Shown here: positions 30,548 to 39,075 of the stretch, one piece after another
How the letters are laid out: each line of letters opens with the position of its first letter
Numbering within the stretch: position 1 is the first letter of the stretch
Assembly (NCBI RefSeq): GCF_003008575.1
Contig: NZ_CP027667.1
Coordinates: 186,001 to 250,000, forward strand
Origin: Melaminivora suipulveris
Lineage (GTDB): Bacteria > Pseudomonadota > Gammaproteobacteria > Burkholderiales > Burkholderiaceae_C
Direction: 5' to 3'
Length of the DNA stretch: 64,000 nt
Position numbers and translations under genes: made by a program
Notes under the pieces: model-generated
Seen by the model: the letters and a program-made list of their open reading frames with translations, nothing else
The model's database searches: none
What the model was told of the DNA's origin: nothing

Positions 30548-31951
30548 TCAGACGCGGCCCTTGAGCACCGCCATGTAGGCCGGCTTGAGCATGCGGATCT
30601 TCATCAGCCAGGCGGCGTAGCTGTCCTGCAGCGGCTCGATCATGGGCAGCGAGGGCGTGAGCCGGCCCTCGTAGTCGAACTCGATCAGCCAGGCCGAGCC
30701 CTCGCGCACGATCATGGGGCAGGAGGTGTAGCCGTCGAACACCTCGCCCGGCGCGCGCCCGGCGATGACCTCCACCAGGTGCCGGGCGACGATGGGCGCG
30801 CTTTTCTTGATGGTGGCCGCCGTCTTGCCGCGTGGCGTGCCGTTGGTGTCGCCCAGGCCGAAGACGTTCTGGTAGCGCCGGTGCTGCAAGGTGTTCTTGT
30901 CCACCTCCAGCCAGCCGCCGGCGGCCATGGGGCCGTCCTGCCAGGCCAGATCCGAGTTCTTCACCGCATCGACGGCGCGCGTGGGCGGCACGACGTGGAT
31001 GAAGTCGTAGGGCACTTCGCTGACCTCGCCCTCGGGCGTGGCGAAGGTGGCGCGGCGTGCGCCGATGTCGATGGCCGTGAGCTTTTGCCCGTACTGCACG
31101 CCCACGCCCAGGGCCTGCCAGCGCTGGAGCACGCTGTCGTTGACCACCGGCACGCCAAAGACGTTGTGCAGCGCCGAATAGAAGGTGATGCTCGACTTGT
31201 CCAGGGTGCCGGCCTGCGCCAGCCGGTCGCGCAGCATGAAGCTCATCTTCAGCGGCGCGCCGGCGCACTTGAGCGGCGTGGCCGGCAGCGTCATGACGGC
31301 CTGGCCGCCCTGTTGCCGAAAGCGGTCCATGGCGGCCCAGGTGGCGGCGGCCGCCTCGGCGCCGGGATAGACGCTGGCCAGGCCGTTGCTGCCGATGGCC
31401 TTGACATCCATGCCCTCGATCTGCGCCCAGTCCTGGTGCGTGCCGGTGGCCACGACCAGGTAGTCGTAGGCGATGCGCTGGCCGCTGGCGGTGACCACCG
31501 CATTGGCCGCCGGGTCGAACTCGGCCACCATGTCCTGCACCCACTGCACGCCGGCGGGCTGCAGCGCAGCGTTGCGCTCGATGACCTTGTCCACCGGCCA
31601 CACGCCCGTGGCCACCAGGGTGTAGCCGGGCTGGTAGTGGTGTGCCTGTTTGGCATCGATGATGGTGATGCGCGCGCCATCGAGCAGGCCTTGCAGGCGG
31701 TGCGCCACGGCGATGCCGGCCAGGCCGCTGCCGGCGATGACGATGTGCGCCTTGGTCGGCAAGCGGGCGGCATGGGCCGGGGCGGCAGTGACGCCCAGGC
31801 CGATGCCGGCTGCAGCGCCCGCCCCCGCGGCCGCGCCCAGCCAGGCACGGCGCGACAGCGGCAGCGCGGTCGAGGGCTGGATAGCGGAAGGCTGGGGGGT
31901 GCCCGCTGGAGCCGGGCTGCCTTGCGGTTGGGTGAGCATGGGCATGGTCAT
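30548..31951 (-). CDS. sqr: Tat-exported sulfide:quinone oxidoreductase-type flavoprotein
   Basis: 467 residues. Residues 33-63 look like a twin-arginine signal (SRRAWLGAAAG... hydrophobic stretch, AHA cleavage). The FAD Rossmann motif is IVIAGSGLAGIAVA (70-83). Cys229 in LKCAGAPLKMSFML and Cys411 in YTSCPM match the two redox cysteines of type II SQR, and the KCAGAP motif is characteristic of that type. It would oxidise sulfide to sulfane sulfur with electrons passed to quinone. Export by Tat is less usual and implies a periplasmic face. MTMPML at 31951 follows an AGGAAACAGGGAG sequence. Confidence 0.82.
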   Translation of the reverse strand: MTMPMLTQPQGSPAPAGTPQPSAIQPSTALPLSRRAWLGAAAGAGAAAGIGLGVTAAPAHAARLPTKAHIVIAGSGLAGIAVAHRLQGLLDGARITIIDAKQAHHYQPGYTLVATGVWPVDKVIERNAALQPAGVQWVQDMVAEFDPAANAVVTASGQRIAYDYLVVATGTHQDWAQIEGMDVKAIGSNGLASVYPGAEAAAATWAAMDRFRQQGGQAVMTLPATPLKCAGAPLKMSFMLRDRLAQAGTLDKSSITFYSALHNVFGVPVVNDSVLQRWQALGVGVQYGQKLTAIDIGARRATFATPEGEVSEVPYDFIHVVPPTRAVDAVKNSDLAWQDGPMAAGGWLEVDKNTLQHRRYQNVFGLGDTNGTPRGKTAATIKKSAPIVARHLVEVIAGRAPGEVFDGYTSCPMIVREGSAWLIEFDYEGRLTPSLPMIEPLQDSYAAWLMKIRMLKPAYMAVLKGRV

Positions 31952-31992
31952 CTCCCTGTTTCCTGGTTGTTCCCTGATCCGTGCCGGCGTGG

Positions 31993-32592
31993 CTACAGCG
32001 CCTGTGCCAGCCAGCGCACGACCCGCGCCGGCCCCTGGTGGCCCGGGCCTTCGTCCAGCGTGGCCAGGACTTCGGCGCCCAGCTCCTCGCGCAGCAGACC
32101 GGCGAAGTCCTGGCGCAGCGCGGCCAGGGTGTAGAGCATGTCCACGTCCTTGGGGCCGCCGCTGGTGAAGGCCAGTTGGCCGGGATGGAAGGCCTCCAGC
32201 AGCAGCCAGCCCCCTGGGCGCAGGGCGCGCGCCAGGCGGCGGTGGATGGCGGGACGCTCTTGCGAGGGCAGGTGGACGTAGGTCAGCACCACGGCGTCGC
32301 AACTGGCGGGCGCGGGCGTCCAGGTGCCCAGGTCGGCCTGCAGGGTCTGCAGGGCCACGCCTTGCTTGCGGGCCAGTTCGCGGGCCTTGTCCAGGCCCAC
32401 GGCGGAGGCGTCGATGGACAGCACCTCGTGGCCCTGGGCCGCCAGCCAGACGCCGTTGCGCCCCTCGCCGTCGCCGGGCACCAGCACGCGGGCCGCCGGG
32501 GGCAGCCGCCGTGCCTGCTCGCGCACGAAGGCATTGGGCTCGGTGCCGTACTTGTAGTGCGGGCTGTCGAAAGCCTGATCCCAGAATGTCAT
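31993..32592 (-). CDS. SAM-dependent methyltransferase, class I
   Basis: 199 residues. The SAM-binding loop is VLVPGDGEGRNGVWLA (about 36-51), then acidic SIDASAVGLDKAR and the post-motif LRPGGWLLLEAFHP. It starts MTFWDQAFDSPHYKYGTEPN, resembling TehB-, thiopurine- and arsenite-type small-molecule methyltransferases. The substrate is unknown. In this cluster a thiol, sulfide, selenium or tellurium substrate is possible by context only. It starts 42 nt before the flavoprotein gene. Confidence 0.82.
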   Translation of the reverse strand: MTFWDQAFDSPHYKYGTEPNAFVREQARRLPPAARVLVPGDGEGRNGVWLAAQGHEVLSIDASAVGLDKARELARKQGVALQTLQADLGTWTPAPASCDAVVLTYVHLPSQERPAIHRRLARALRPGGWLLLEAFHPGQLAFTSGGPKDVDMLYTLAALRQDFAGLLREELGAEVLATLDEGPGHQGPARVVRWLAQAL

Positions 32593-32617
32593 TTCTTGCC
32601 TCCGTTTGCCGTTTTGC

Positions 32618-32650
32618 CGTTGATATACAAGCGTCTCCAGCTATTGAAAA
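32618..32650 (-). repeat. Partial dispersed repeat copy upstream of the methyltransferase gene
   Basis: On the minus strand: TTTTCAATAGCTGGAGACGC then TTGTATATC. The ATAGCT arm and the CGCTTG start are present and the 3' half is missing or diverged. It lies in the 82 nt between the outer-membrane channel gene and the methyltransferase gene. Confidence 0.55.
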
Positions 32651-32674
32651 GTGAGTGAATCTCCAGGCTGTTCA

Positions 32675-34162
32675 TCACTGCTTTTCACTCGTTTTTTTCT
32701 GGGCGCTGCCCGTGGCGGCGTGTGCTGCAGCCTCTGCCGTGCTGCTCGCTGCCAATGCCTGGCTGGCCATGCGCAGGCGCTGCTCATCCAGTTGCCCGGC
32801 CAGCAGGGCCAGGCGCAGGCCGCCCAGCAGCAGGTCGCCGCGCGCCTGGCTCAAAGCCAGCTCGGTGGCGGCGGCGTCGTTCTGGGCGTTGAGCCAGTCC
32901 AGCAGCGTGCGGTCGCCGGCCTCGCGCCCGGTGCGCGTGGCGTCCAGGCGCGACTGGCTGGCCTTGAGCGCCTGGTCCAGCGCCTGCACGCGCTGTGCCC
33001 CGGCGGACAGGCCCAGCCAGGCGGCGTGGGTCTGGCTGGCAACCTGCTGGCGCGTGCTGTCCACCTGCGCCTGGGCCTGTCCGAGCTGGCGCAGCGCCTG
33101 CTCCTGGCGGGCCTCGCGCATCCCGCCGGTATACAGCGGCACGGTGAGCTGCACGCCCACGCTGGCGCTGCTGGCGCTGTTGCGCGCGCGGCCAAAGTCG
33201 CCGCTGCCGTGCAATCGCTCCTGGCCGGCCTGGGCGACCAGCTCGACGCTGGGCGCGGCGCGGGCGCTGTGCTTGTCGGCCTCGGCGCGGGCCAGCTCCT
33301 GCGCCAGCCGCCGCAGGCGGATGCCGGGGTTGGCGTCTTCGGCCTGCTGCTGCCAGTGCGCCAGGGGCAGGGCGGTGGCGGCACTGGCGGCCGTGGCCGT
33401 CGGCGCGGCGGCGGGCAGTTGCGGGCGCAGGGTCTCGGGTGGCAGGCCGGTGGTGTCGGCCAGCAGGCGCAGCTTGACCTGCAGCGCGACCTGCGCGGCC
33501 AGCTCCTGCGCCTGCAGCGCAGCCAGCCGGGCGCCGGCTTCATGGGTGTCGGTGATGGGTGCGTCGCCGATGCGAAAGCGCTCCTGCGCTTCTTCGAGCG
33601 CGCGCTGCACGGCCTGCAGTTGCTGCCGCGTCAGTTGCAGGGCCTGCTGCGCCAGGGCGGCGTCCAGGTAGCGCTCGGCGGTGCGCAGCATGGCCTGCTG
33701 GTGCGCCGCCTGCCATTGCAGCTCGGCCGCGTCGGCCTGCAACCGCAGTTGCTGCTGCTGGACGCGGCGCTGTGGGTGGTACAGCGGCTGGCTGGCCTGC
33801 AGCGCCCAGCGCGTGGCCGTGCCGCCGTGGACGGAGGTGGAAAAATCCACCCCGTCGTTCTCGCCCATGCCAGGCGCGGCAAAGTGCGCCCCGCGCGTGT
33901 CGCTGTCATGGCTGGCGGCGCCGGCGCTGGCCACGAGCTGCACGCCGGGGCGCCACAGGGCGGCGGCCTGCTCGAGCAGCGGCCGGGCGCCGGCACGGGC
34001 GGCACGCGCCACGGCCAGCTCGGGGTCGTGCTGCTCGGCCCCCGCCCAGGCGGCCAGCAGTTCGGTTGCCAGGGCAGGGCGCGGCATGGCCCCGGCAAGC
34101 GTCAGGCCGGCGGCCAGGGCCAGGGCGCTCAAGGCCCTGGAGGAGGGGGGCAAGGCAGGCAT
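32675..34162 (-). CDS. TolC-family outer membrane efflux protein
   Basis: 495 residues. N-terminal signal peptide (about 1-32, ALSALALAAGLTLAGAMPRP, ending ALA). Two repeated long-helix domains typical of TolC/NodT channels follow: ALQASQPLYHPQRR with coiled-coil Gln/Ala-rich helices, and VGVQLTVPLYTGGMREARQE in the second repeat. It forms the outer-membrane part of the tripartite pump with the downstream-numbered RND and MFP genes. No lipoprotein Cys is seen. Confidence 0.9.
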   Translation of the reverse strand: MPALPPSSRALSALALAAGLTLAGAMPRPALATELLAAWAGAEQHDPELAVARAARAGARPLLEQAAALWRPGVQLVASAGAASHDSDTRGAHFAAPGMGENDGVDFSTSVHGGTATRWALQASQPLYHPQRRVQQQQLRLQADAAELQWQAAHQQAMLRTAERYLDAALAQQALQLTRQQLQAVQRALEEAQERFRIGDAPITDTHEAGARLAALQAQELAAQVALQVKLRLLADTTGLPPETLRPQLPAAAPTATAASAATALPLAHWQQQAEDANPGIRLRRLAQELARAEADKHSARAAPSVELVAQAGQERLHGSGDFGRARNSASSASVGVQLTVPLYTGGMREARQEQALRQLGQAQAQVDSTRQQVASQTHAAWLGLSAGAQRVQALDQALKASQSRLDATRTGREAGDRTLLDWLNAQNDAAATELALSQARGDLLLGGLRLALLAGQLDEQRLRMASQALAASSTAEAAAHAATGSAQKKTSEKQ

Positions 34163-34212
34163 GGGTAGAGGCAGTCTTTGCGTGATGGGTGAAGGGACGG
34201 CTCGGGCGCGCC

Positions 34213-34575
34213 TCAGCCGGCCTTGGCGGCGGCCTGGGCGGCGAACTCGTCGAAGGCGGCGCTGGCACGCGCGGCATACATCAGCGACGGCCCGCCGCCC
34301 ATGTAGACGGCCATGCCCAGGGCTTCGGTCAGCTCCGCGCGGGTGCAGCCGAGCTTGACCAGGGCCTGCGTGTGGTAGCCCAGGCAGGGGTCGCAGCGCA
34401 CGGATACCGACAGGGCGATGGCGATCAGCTCCTTGGTCTTGGCGTCGAGCGCGCCGTCCTTGGTGGCGGCCTGCGCCATGGCGGAAAACCCGCGCAGCGT
34501 GTCGCCGATCTCGCCGCGCAGCTTGCCGATCTCGGCGCTGGTGTCCTGGATGATTTCCTGGTAGCTGGGGAACAT
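34213..34575 (-). CDS. AhpD/carboxymuconolactone decarboxylase-like protein with CxxC
   Basis: 120 residues, all-helical. Contains the CxxC-x3-H motif of AhpD-like proteins (VRCDPCLGYHTQAL, about 60-73), so a redox or peroxidase-associated function is more likely than decarboxylation. Placed between the outer-membrane channel and the RND permease in the same operon. CxxC proteins of this family often accompany thiol or peroxide stress genes. Confidence 0.88.
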   Translation of the reverse strand: MFPSYQEIIQDTSAEIGKLRGEIGDTLRGFSAMAQAATKDGALDAKTKELIAIALSVSVRCDPCLGYHTQALVKLGCTRAELTEALGMAVYMGGGPSLMYAARASAAFDEFAAQAAAKAG

Positions 34576-34606
34576 GGTGATGACTCCTTTTAAGGCGGTG
34601 AAAAAA

Positions 34607-34665
34607 CTATTGATTTGATAGCTACAGGCCGTTATCTGTCAACGGCTGAGGGCTGATTTGACTGA
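34607..34665 (+). repeat. Dispersed repeat copy at the 3' end of the RND permease gene
   Basis: Hairpin CTATTGATTTGATAG followed by CTACAGGCCGTTATCTGTC and a variant GGCTGAGGGCTGATTTGAC end. It contains the complement of the RND stop codon and encodes its last 14 or so residues. Confidence 0.82.
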
Positions 34666-37600
34666 TATTTGACCTGGGACGGCGATAGGCGGCGTAGTAC
34701 AGCGTCGGGATGACCACCAGCGTCAGCAGCGTGGACACCAGGATGCCGAAGATCAGCGCGATCGCCAGGCCGTTGAAGATCGGGTCGTCCAGGATGAAAA
34801 AGGCGCCGATCATGGCGGCCAGACCCGTCAGCACGATGGGCTGGGCGCGCGCCGCCACGGCATGGACCAGGGCTTGCGCCAGCGGCACGCCCCCCGCCTG
34901 CTGCAGCCGCACGAAGTCCACCAGCAAGATGGAGTTGCGCACGATGATGCCGGCCAGGGCGATCATGCCGATCATGCTGGTGGCGGTGAATTGCGCGCCC
35001 AGCAGCGCATGGCCCGGCATGACGCCGATCACCGTCAGCGGAATCGGCGCCATGATGATCAGCGGCGTCAGGTAGGAGCCGAACTGCGCCACCACCAGCA
35101 GGTAGATCAGGATCAGGCCCACGGCGTAGGCCGCTCCCATGTCGCGGAAGGTCTCGTAGGTGATGCGCCACTCGCCGTCCCAGCGCAGGCTGTAGTCGCG
35201 CTGGGCGTCCTGCGGCATGTCCACGAACAGCTCCCGCAGCGTGCCGCCGCCGGGCGTGGCGATGCCCGCCAGCGCGCCGCGCATGGCGAACATGCCATAC
35301 AAAGGGCTGTCCACGCGCCCGGCCATGTCGCCCTGCACGAACTCCACCGGCAGCAAGTCCTTGTGGTGGATCGGCTGCTCGCGCTGCGTGTCGCTCACGC
35401 TGACCAGCTCGCGCAGCGGCACCAGCCGGCCCGCCGCGCCCTGCACGCCCAGTTGCAGCAGCGCGTCCAGGCTGCCGTGGCGCTCGGGCGGCAGTTGCAG
35501 CCACACGGGCACCGGGGCGCGGCTGGCATCGCGCAGCCAGGTCACGGCCTCGCCGGCCAGGCCGGCGCGCAGCGTGGCCACGATGTCCGGCTGCGCCACG
35601 CCGGCCAGGGCGGCCTTTTGCCGATCGACCAGCAGCAGCGTGCGCGGCGCCGGGGCCAGCGAGGTGGAGTCCACATCGACCACGCCCGCCGTCGATTCGA
35701 AGACCGCGCGCACCGCCTGGGCGACCTGGCGACGGCCTTCGGTCTCGGGGCCGTAGATTTCCGCGACGATGGGTGCCAGCACGGGCGGGCCGGGCGGCAC
35801 TTCCACCACTTTCACATTGGCGCCCCAGCGCTGGCCAATGGCCTGCAGGGCAGGGCGCTCGCGCATGGCGATGGCGTGGCTTTGCGCCTTGCGGTGCTGC
35901 CGATCCACCAGATTGACCTGGATGTCGCCCAGCTCGCTGCTGGCGCGCAGCGCGTACTGGCGCACCAGGCCGTTGAAGTTGATGGGCGCCGCCGCACCGG
36001 CGTAGGCTTGCCAGTCCTGCACCTCGGGCACGCTGGCCAGGTGCGCGCCGAGTTCGCGCAGCACGGCGGCGGTGTCCTCCAGCGGCGTGCCGGCGGGCAT
36101 GTCGACCACGATCTGGAACTCGGACTTGTTGTCGAACGGCAGCATCTTGAGCTGCACCCAGCCCAGCACCGGCAGCAGGGCCGACAGCGCGATCAGCGCG
36201 GCCACGGCCAGCAGCAACAGCGCCCGGTTGCGTCCGCCGCGCTGTTCATGGAGCAGCGGCGCGAAGGTGCGGGCGAAGAACGGCTCCAGTCGGGCGGTCA
36301 GGCCGGTGTGGCCGCCGGCGCTGTGCGGCTTCATCCAGAGCCGGGCCAGCCAGGGCGTGACGACGAAGGCTATCGCCAGCGACAGCAGCATGCCCATGCT
36401 GGCGTTGATGGGGATGGGCGCCATGTACGGCCCCATCAGGCCGGACACGAAGGCCATGGGCAGCAGCGCGGCAATGACCGTGAAGGTGGCCAGGATGGTC
36501 GGCCCGCCGACCTCGTCGACGGCGCGCGGGATGATCTGCGCCAGCGGCAGGCCGGGGTGGAACTGCTGGTGGCGGTGGATGTTCTCGACCACCACGATGG
36601 CGTCATCGACCAGGATGCCGATGGAGAAAATCAGCGCGAACAGCGACACCCGGTTCAGCGTGAAGCCCCAGGCCCAGGAGGCGAACAGCGTGGCGGTGAG
36701 CGTCAGCACCACCGCCAGCCCGACGATGGCGGCCTCGCGCCGGCCCAGTGCCAGGAACACCAGCGCCACCACCGAGGCGGTGGCGAACAGCAGTTTCTGG
36801 ATCAGCTTTTGCGCCTTGTCGTTGGCGGTCTCGCCGTAGTTGCGCGTCTGGCGCACCTGCACCTCATCGGGGATCAACACGCCCTGGAGCTGCTCCATGC
36901 GCGCCGACAGGGCGTTGGCCACGGCGATGGCGTTCTCGCCGGGCTTCTTGGTCACTTGCAGCGTAATGGCCGGCCATTCCTGCACCCGGCCCGACTCGCC
37001 CTCTTTGCCGCGCTGGCCCAGCCAGACCAGGCGCTGCGCCGGCGGCGCGCCGTCGCGCACCTGCGCCACGTCCTGCAAAAAGATCGGCCGACCGGCGCGC
37101 GTGGCCACGACCAGCCCGGCCACCTCGCGCGCCGACGACAGGAAGGGGCCGGCCTGCAGCTCCACGCTCTGGCCGCCGGTCAGCAGGTCGCCCACCGGCA
37201 GGCCGAAGTTGGCCGATTGCAGCGCGGCGCGCAGCTCGCGCACCGACACGCCGGTGTTGGTCATGCGCGCGGCATCGAGCTCGACCACCACCGCGCGGCC
37301 GGGCCCGCCAAGAGCGCGCACCTCGCGCACGCCGGGCACGCGCGCCAGTTCGGACTCGATGGTGCGGGCCACGCGCTCCAGGCTCCAGGCATCTGCGGCC
37401 TCGTCGCTGGCGTGCAGGGTGAAACTGACGATGGGCACGTCGTCGATGCCCTGGGGGCGCACCAGGGGCTCCTGCACGCCCAGGCCCCGCGGCCACAGGT
37501 CGGCATGGCTGCGCAACTGGTCGTGCAGGCGCACCAGCGCGACGTTGCGCGGCACGCCGACCTTGAACTGCACGGCGAGTAGGGCCAGGCCGGGGCGCGA

Positions 37601-37882
37601 GACGGACATGACGTGCTCCGTGCCCTCCATGCCGGCCAGCAACTGCTCGGCCGGGGTGGCGATCAACTGCTCGACATCGCGCACCGAGGCGCCGGGGAAG
37701 GGCACCAGCACGCTGGCCATGGTCACGTCGATCTGCGGCTCCTCCTCGCGCGGGGTGACCAGCACGGCAAAAACGCCGAGCAAAAAAGCCACCAGCGCCA
37801 GCAGCGGCGTGATCTGCGCCGACTGGAACAGGGCGGCGATGCGGCCGGAAAGGCCCAGGCGGGCGGGCTTGCTGTCTTGCAT
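34622..37882 (-). CDS. RND-family efflux permease
   Basis: 1086 residues, the usual RND length with twelve membrane helices and two large periplasmic domains. The proton-relay Asp-Asp of TM4 is in GILVDDAIVVVENIHR. Subtype cannot be fixed; the AcrB-like DD motif suggests the HAE group rather than a metal exporter, but this is not decisive. It starts 1 nt after the MFP stop. The last residues (about 1073-1086, ending TDNGL) come from a dispersed repeat copy. Together with the MFP and TolC genes it makes a complete tripartite pump. Confidence 0.93.
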   Translation of the reverse strand: MQDSKPARLGLSGRIAALFQSAQITPLLALVAFLLGVFAVLVTPREEEPQIDVTMASVLVPFPGASVRDVEQLIATPAEQLLAGMEGTEHVMSVSRPGLALLAVQFKVGVPRNVALVRLHDQLRSHADLWPRGLGVQEPLVRPQGIDDVPIVSFTLHASDEAADAWSLERVARTIESELARVPGVREVRALGGPGRAVVVELDAARMTNTGVSVRELRAALQSANFGLPVGDLLTGGQSVELQAGPFLSSAREVAGLVVATRAGRPIFLQDVAQVRDGAPPAQRLVWLGQRGKEGESGRVQEWPAITLQVTKKPGENAIAVANALSARMEQLQGVLIPDEVQVRQTRNYGETANDKAQKLIQKLLFATASVVALVFLALGRREAAIVGLAVVLTLTATLFASWAWGFTLNRVSLFALIFSIGILVDDAIVVVENIHRHQQFHPGLPLAQIIPRAVDEVGGPTILATFTVIAALLPMAFVSGLMGPYMAPIPINASMGMLLSLAIAFVVTPWLARLWMKPHSAGGHTGLTARLEPFFARTFAPLLHEQRGGRNRALLLLAVAALIALSALLPVLGWVQLKMLPFDNKSEFQIVVDMPAGTPLEDTAAVLRELGAHLASVPEVQDWQAYAGAAAPINFNGLVRQYALRASSELGDIQVNLVDRQHRKAQSHAIAMRERPALQAIGQRWGANVKVVEVPPGPPVLAPIVAEIYGPETEGRRQVAQAVRAVFESTAGVVDVDSTSLAPAPRTLLLVDRQKAALAGVAQPDIVATLRAGLAGEAVTWLRDASRAPVPVWLQLPPERHGSLDALLQLGVQGAAGRLVPLRELVSVSDTQREQPIHHKDLLPVEFVQGDMAGRVDSPLYGMFAMRGALAGIATPGGGTLRELFVDMPQDAQRDYSLRWDGEWRITYETFRDMGAAYAVGLILIYLLVVAQFGSYLTPLIIMAPIPLTVIGVMPGHALLGAQFTATSMIGMIALAGIIVRNSILLVDFVRLQQAGGVPLAQALVHAVAARAQPIVLTGLAAMIGAFFILDDPIFNGLAIALIFGILVSTLLTLVVIPTLYYAAYRRPRSNISQISPQPLTDNGL

Positions 37883-37883
37883 G

Positions 37884-38981
37884 TCAGCGCACCTGGGCGG
37901 CAGCCTGCGGGTCGAGGGCGACGCGCTCGCCCGAGCGCAGCCCCGCCAGCACGGGAACGCGCGCCGACGCATCGGCGCGGCCGCCGGGCGCGTCGCCCAG
38001 GCGGACCTGGCGCAGGCGCGGACGGCCCTCCTCGTCCAGCACATAGACGGCGGTCAGCTCACCCCGGCGCAGCACCGCGCTGGCCGGGACGGTCAAAGCG
38101 GCGGGCGCACTGGCGGCCCCCTGCGCCGGGCGCGCCACGGGCAGCCACAAGCGCGCGAACATGCCTGGCGCCGCGCCCGCCAGGTCCGCGGGCAGGGCGA
38201 CACGCAATTGCGCCGTGTGGGTGGCCCGGTCCACCGTGGGCAGGCGCTGCAAGCCCTGCGCCGGCACGCTCATCCGGCCAGCGCCCAGGCTGGGCACTTC
38301 CAACTGCGCCGGACCGTCCGCGAGCTGCAAGGCCTGCGGCACCGTGGCCGAGACGCGCAGCGCCGCCGGGTCGTACAGCCGTGCCAGCGGCCGGCCGGGC
38401 GTCGCCATGTCGCCCAAGGCCACGTGCACCTCGCTGACCACGCCGGAATAGGGCGCCCGCACCACGTGCAGGCCGGTCTGCGCGGCCGCGGCGCCGGACT
38501 GCGCCTGCACCGCGCGCACCTGGGCGTGCGCGGCCTGCGCCTGGGCCTGGGCGCGCTCCAGGCCCGCCTGGCTGATGTATTGGCGGGCAAACAACTGCCG
38601 CTGGCGCGCCAGCTCGCTGTCGGCCAATTGCGCCTGGGTGCGGGCAGCGTCCACCTGCGCGGCGCTGGCGGCGGCAGTCTGGCGCGCGGCCTGGGCATCC
38701 AGGCGCAGCAATTCCTGTCCGGCCCGGACCTGATCGCCCACGCGCACCAGCAGTTGCACCACGGCGCCTGGCACCTGGGCGGAGACGGTGGTGTCGCGCA
38801 CCGCCTCGACCACGCCGTCCGCCCCGTGAAGCATCACATCGCCATGGGCCTGGACCAGCGCGTAGTCCAGACCCTGGCCGTGCGCGGGCAGCGCGGTGAC
38901 ACCCGAGAGGACGCAACTGGCGGCGGCCAGGGCCAAACCCATCAGCCAAGGCCGGGAGAGCAATAAGACAGGACGACTCAT
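37884..38981 (-). CDS. RND periplasmic adaptor (membrane fusion) protein
   Basis: 365 residues. N-terminal export signal (about 1-33, hydrophobic PWLMGLALAAASCVLSGVTA; the Cys could be a lipobox but the context LAAASC is imperfect). Lipoyl halves (GDVMLHGADGVVEAV and VVRAPYSGVVSEVHVALGDM) flank a helical hairpin rich in Gln/Ala (AAQVDAARTQAQLADSEL). First gene of the minus-strand cluster, so it receives the divergent promoter next to the ArsR-type operator. Confidence 0.92.
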   Translation of the reverse strand: MSRPVLLLSRPWLMGLALAAASCVLSGVTALPAHGQGLDYALVQAHGDVMLHGADGVVEAVRDTTVSAQVPGAVVQLLVRVGDQVRAGQELLRLDAQAARQTAAASAAQVDAARTQAQLADSELARQRQLFARQYISQAGLERAQAQAQAAHAQVRAVQAQSGAAAAQTGLHVVRAPYSGVVSEVHVALGDMATPGRPLARLYDPAALRVSATVPQALQLADGPAQLEVPSLGAGRMSVPAQGLQRLPTVDRATHTAQLRVALPADLAGAAPGMFARLWLPVARPAQGAASAPAALTVPASAVLRRGELTAVYVLDEEGRPRLRQVRLGDAPGGRADASARVPVLAGLRSGERVALDPQAAAQVR

Positions 38982-38987
38982 GTAGCT

Positions 38988-39021
38988 ATTGTTTAACTAA
39001 AAAGTTAATTAGTCAAACAAT
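38988..39021. promoter_or_regulatory. Candidate ArsR-type operator, 12+12 bp inverted repeat
   Basis: ATTGTTTAACTA (38988-38999) pairs with TAGTCAAACAAT (39010-39021), 11 of 12 positions complementary, around a 10 nt spacer. An inner repeat TTAACT / AGTTAA (38993-38998 and 39003-39008) overlaps it. It sits between the divergent MFP and arsR starts in an AT-rich island of otherwise GC-rich DNA, the expected place for one regulator to control both directions. Confidence 0.75.
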
Positions 39022-39075
39022 GCCTAAAATGTCGGACATGCACCACATCCGTGAACTTGACCGAAGGAGCGCGCC

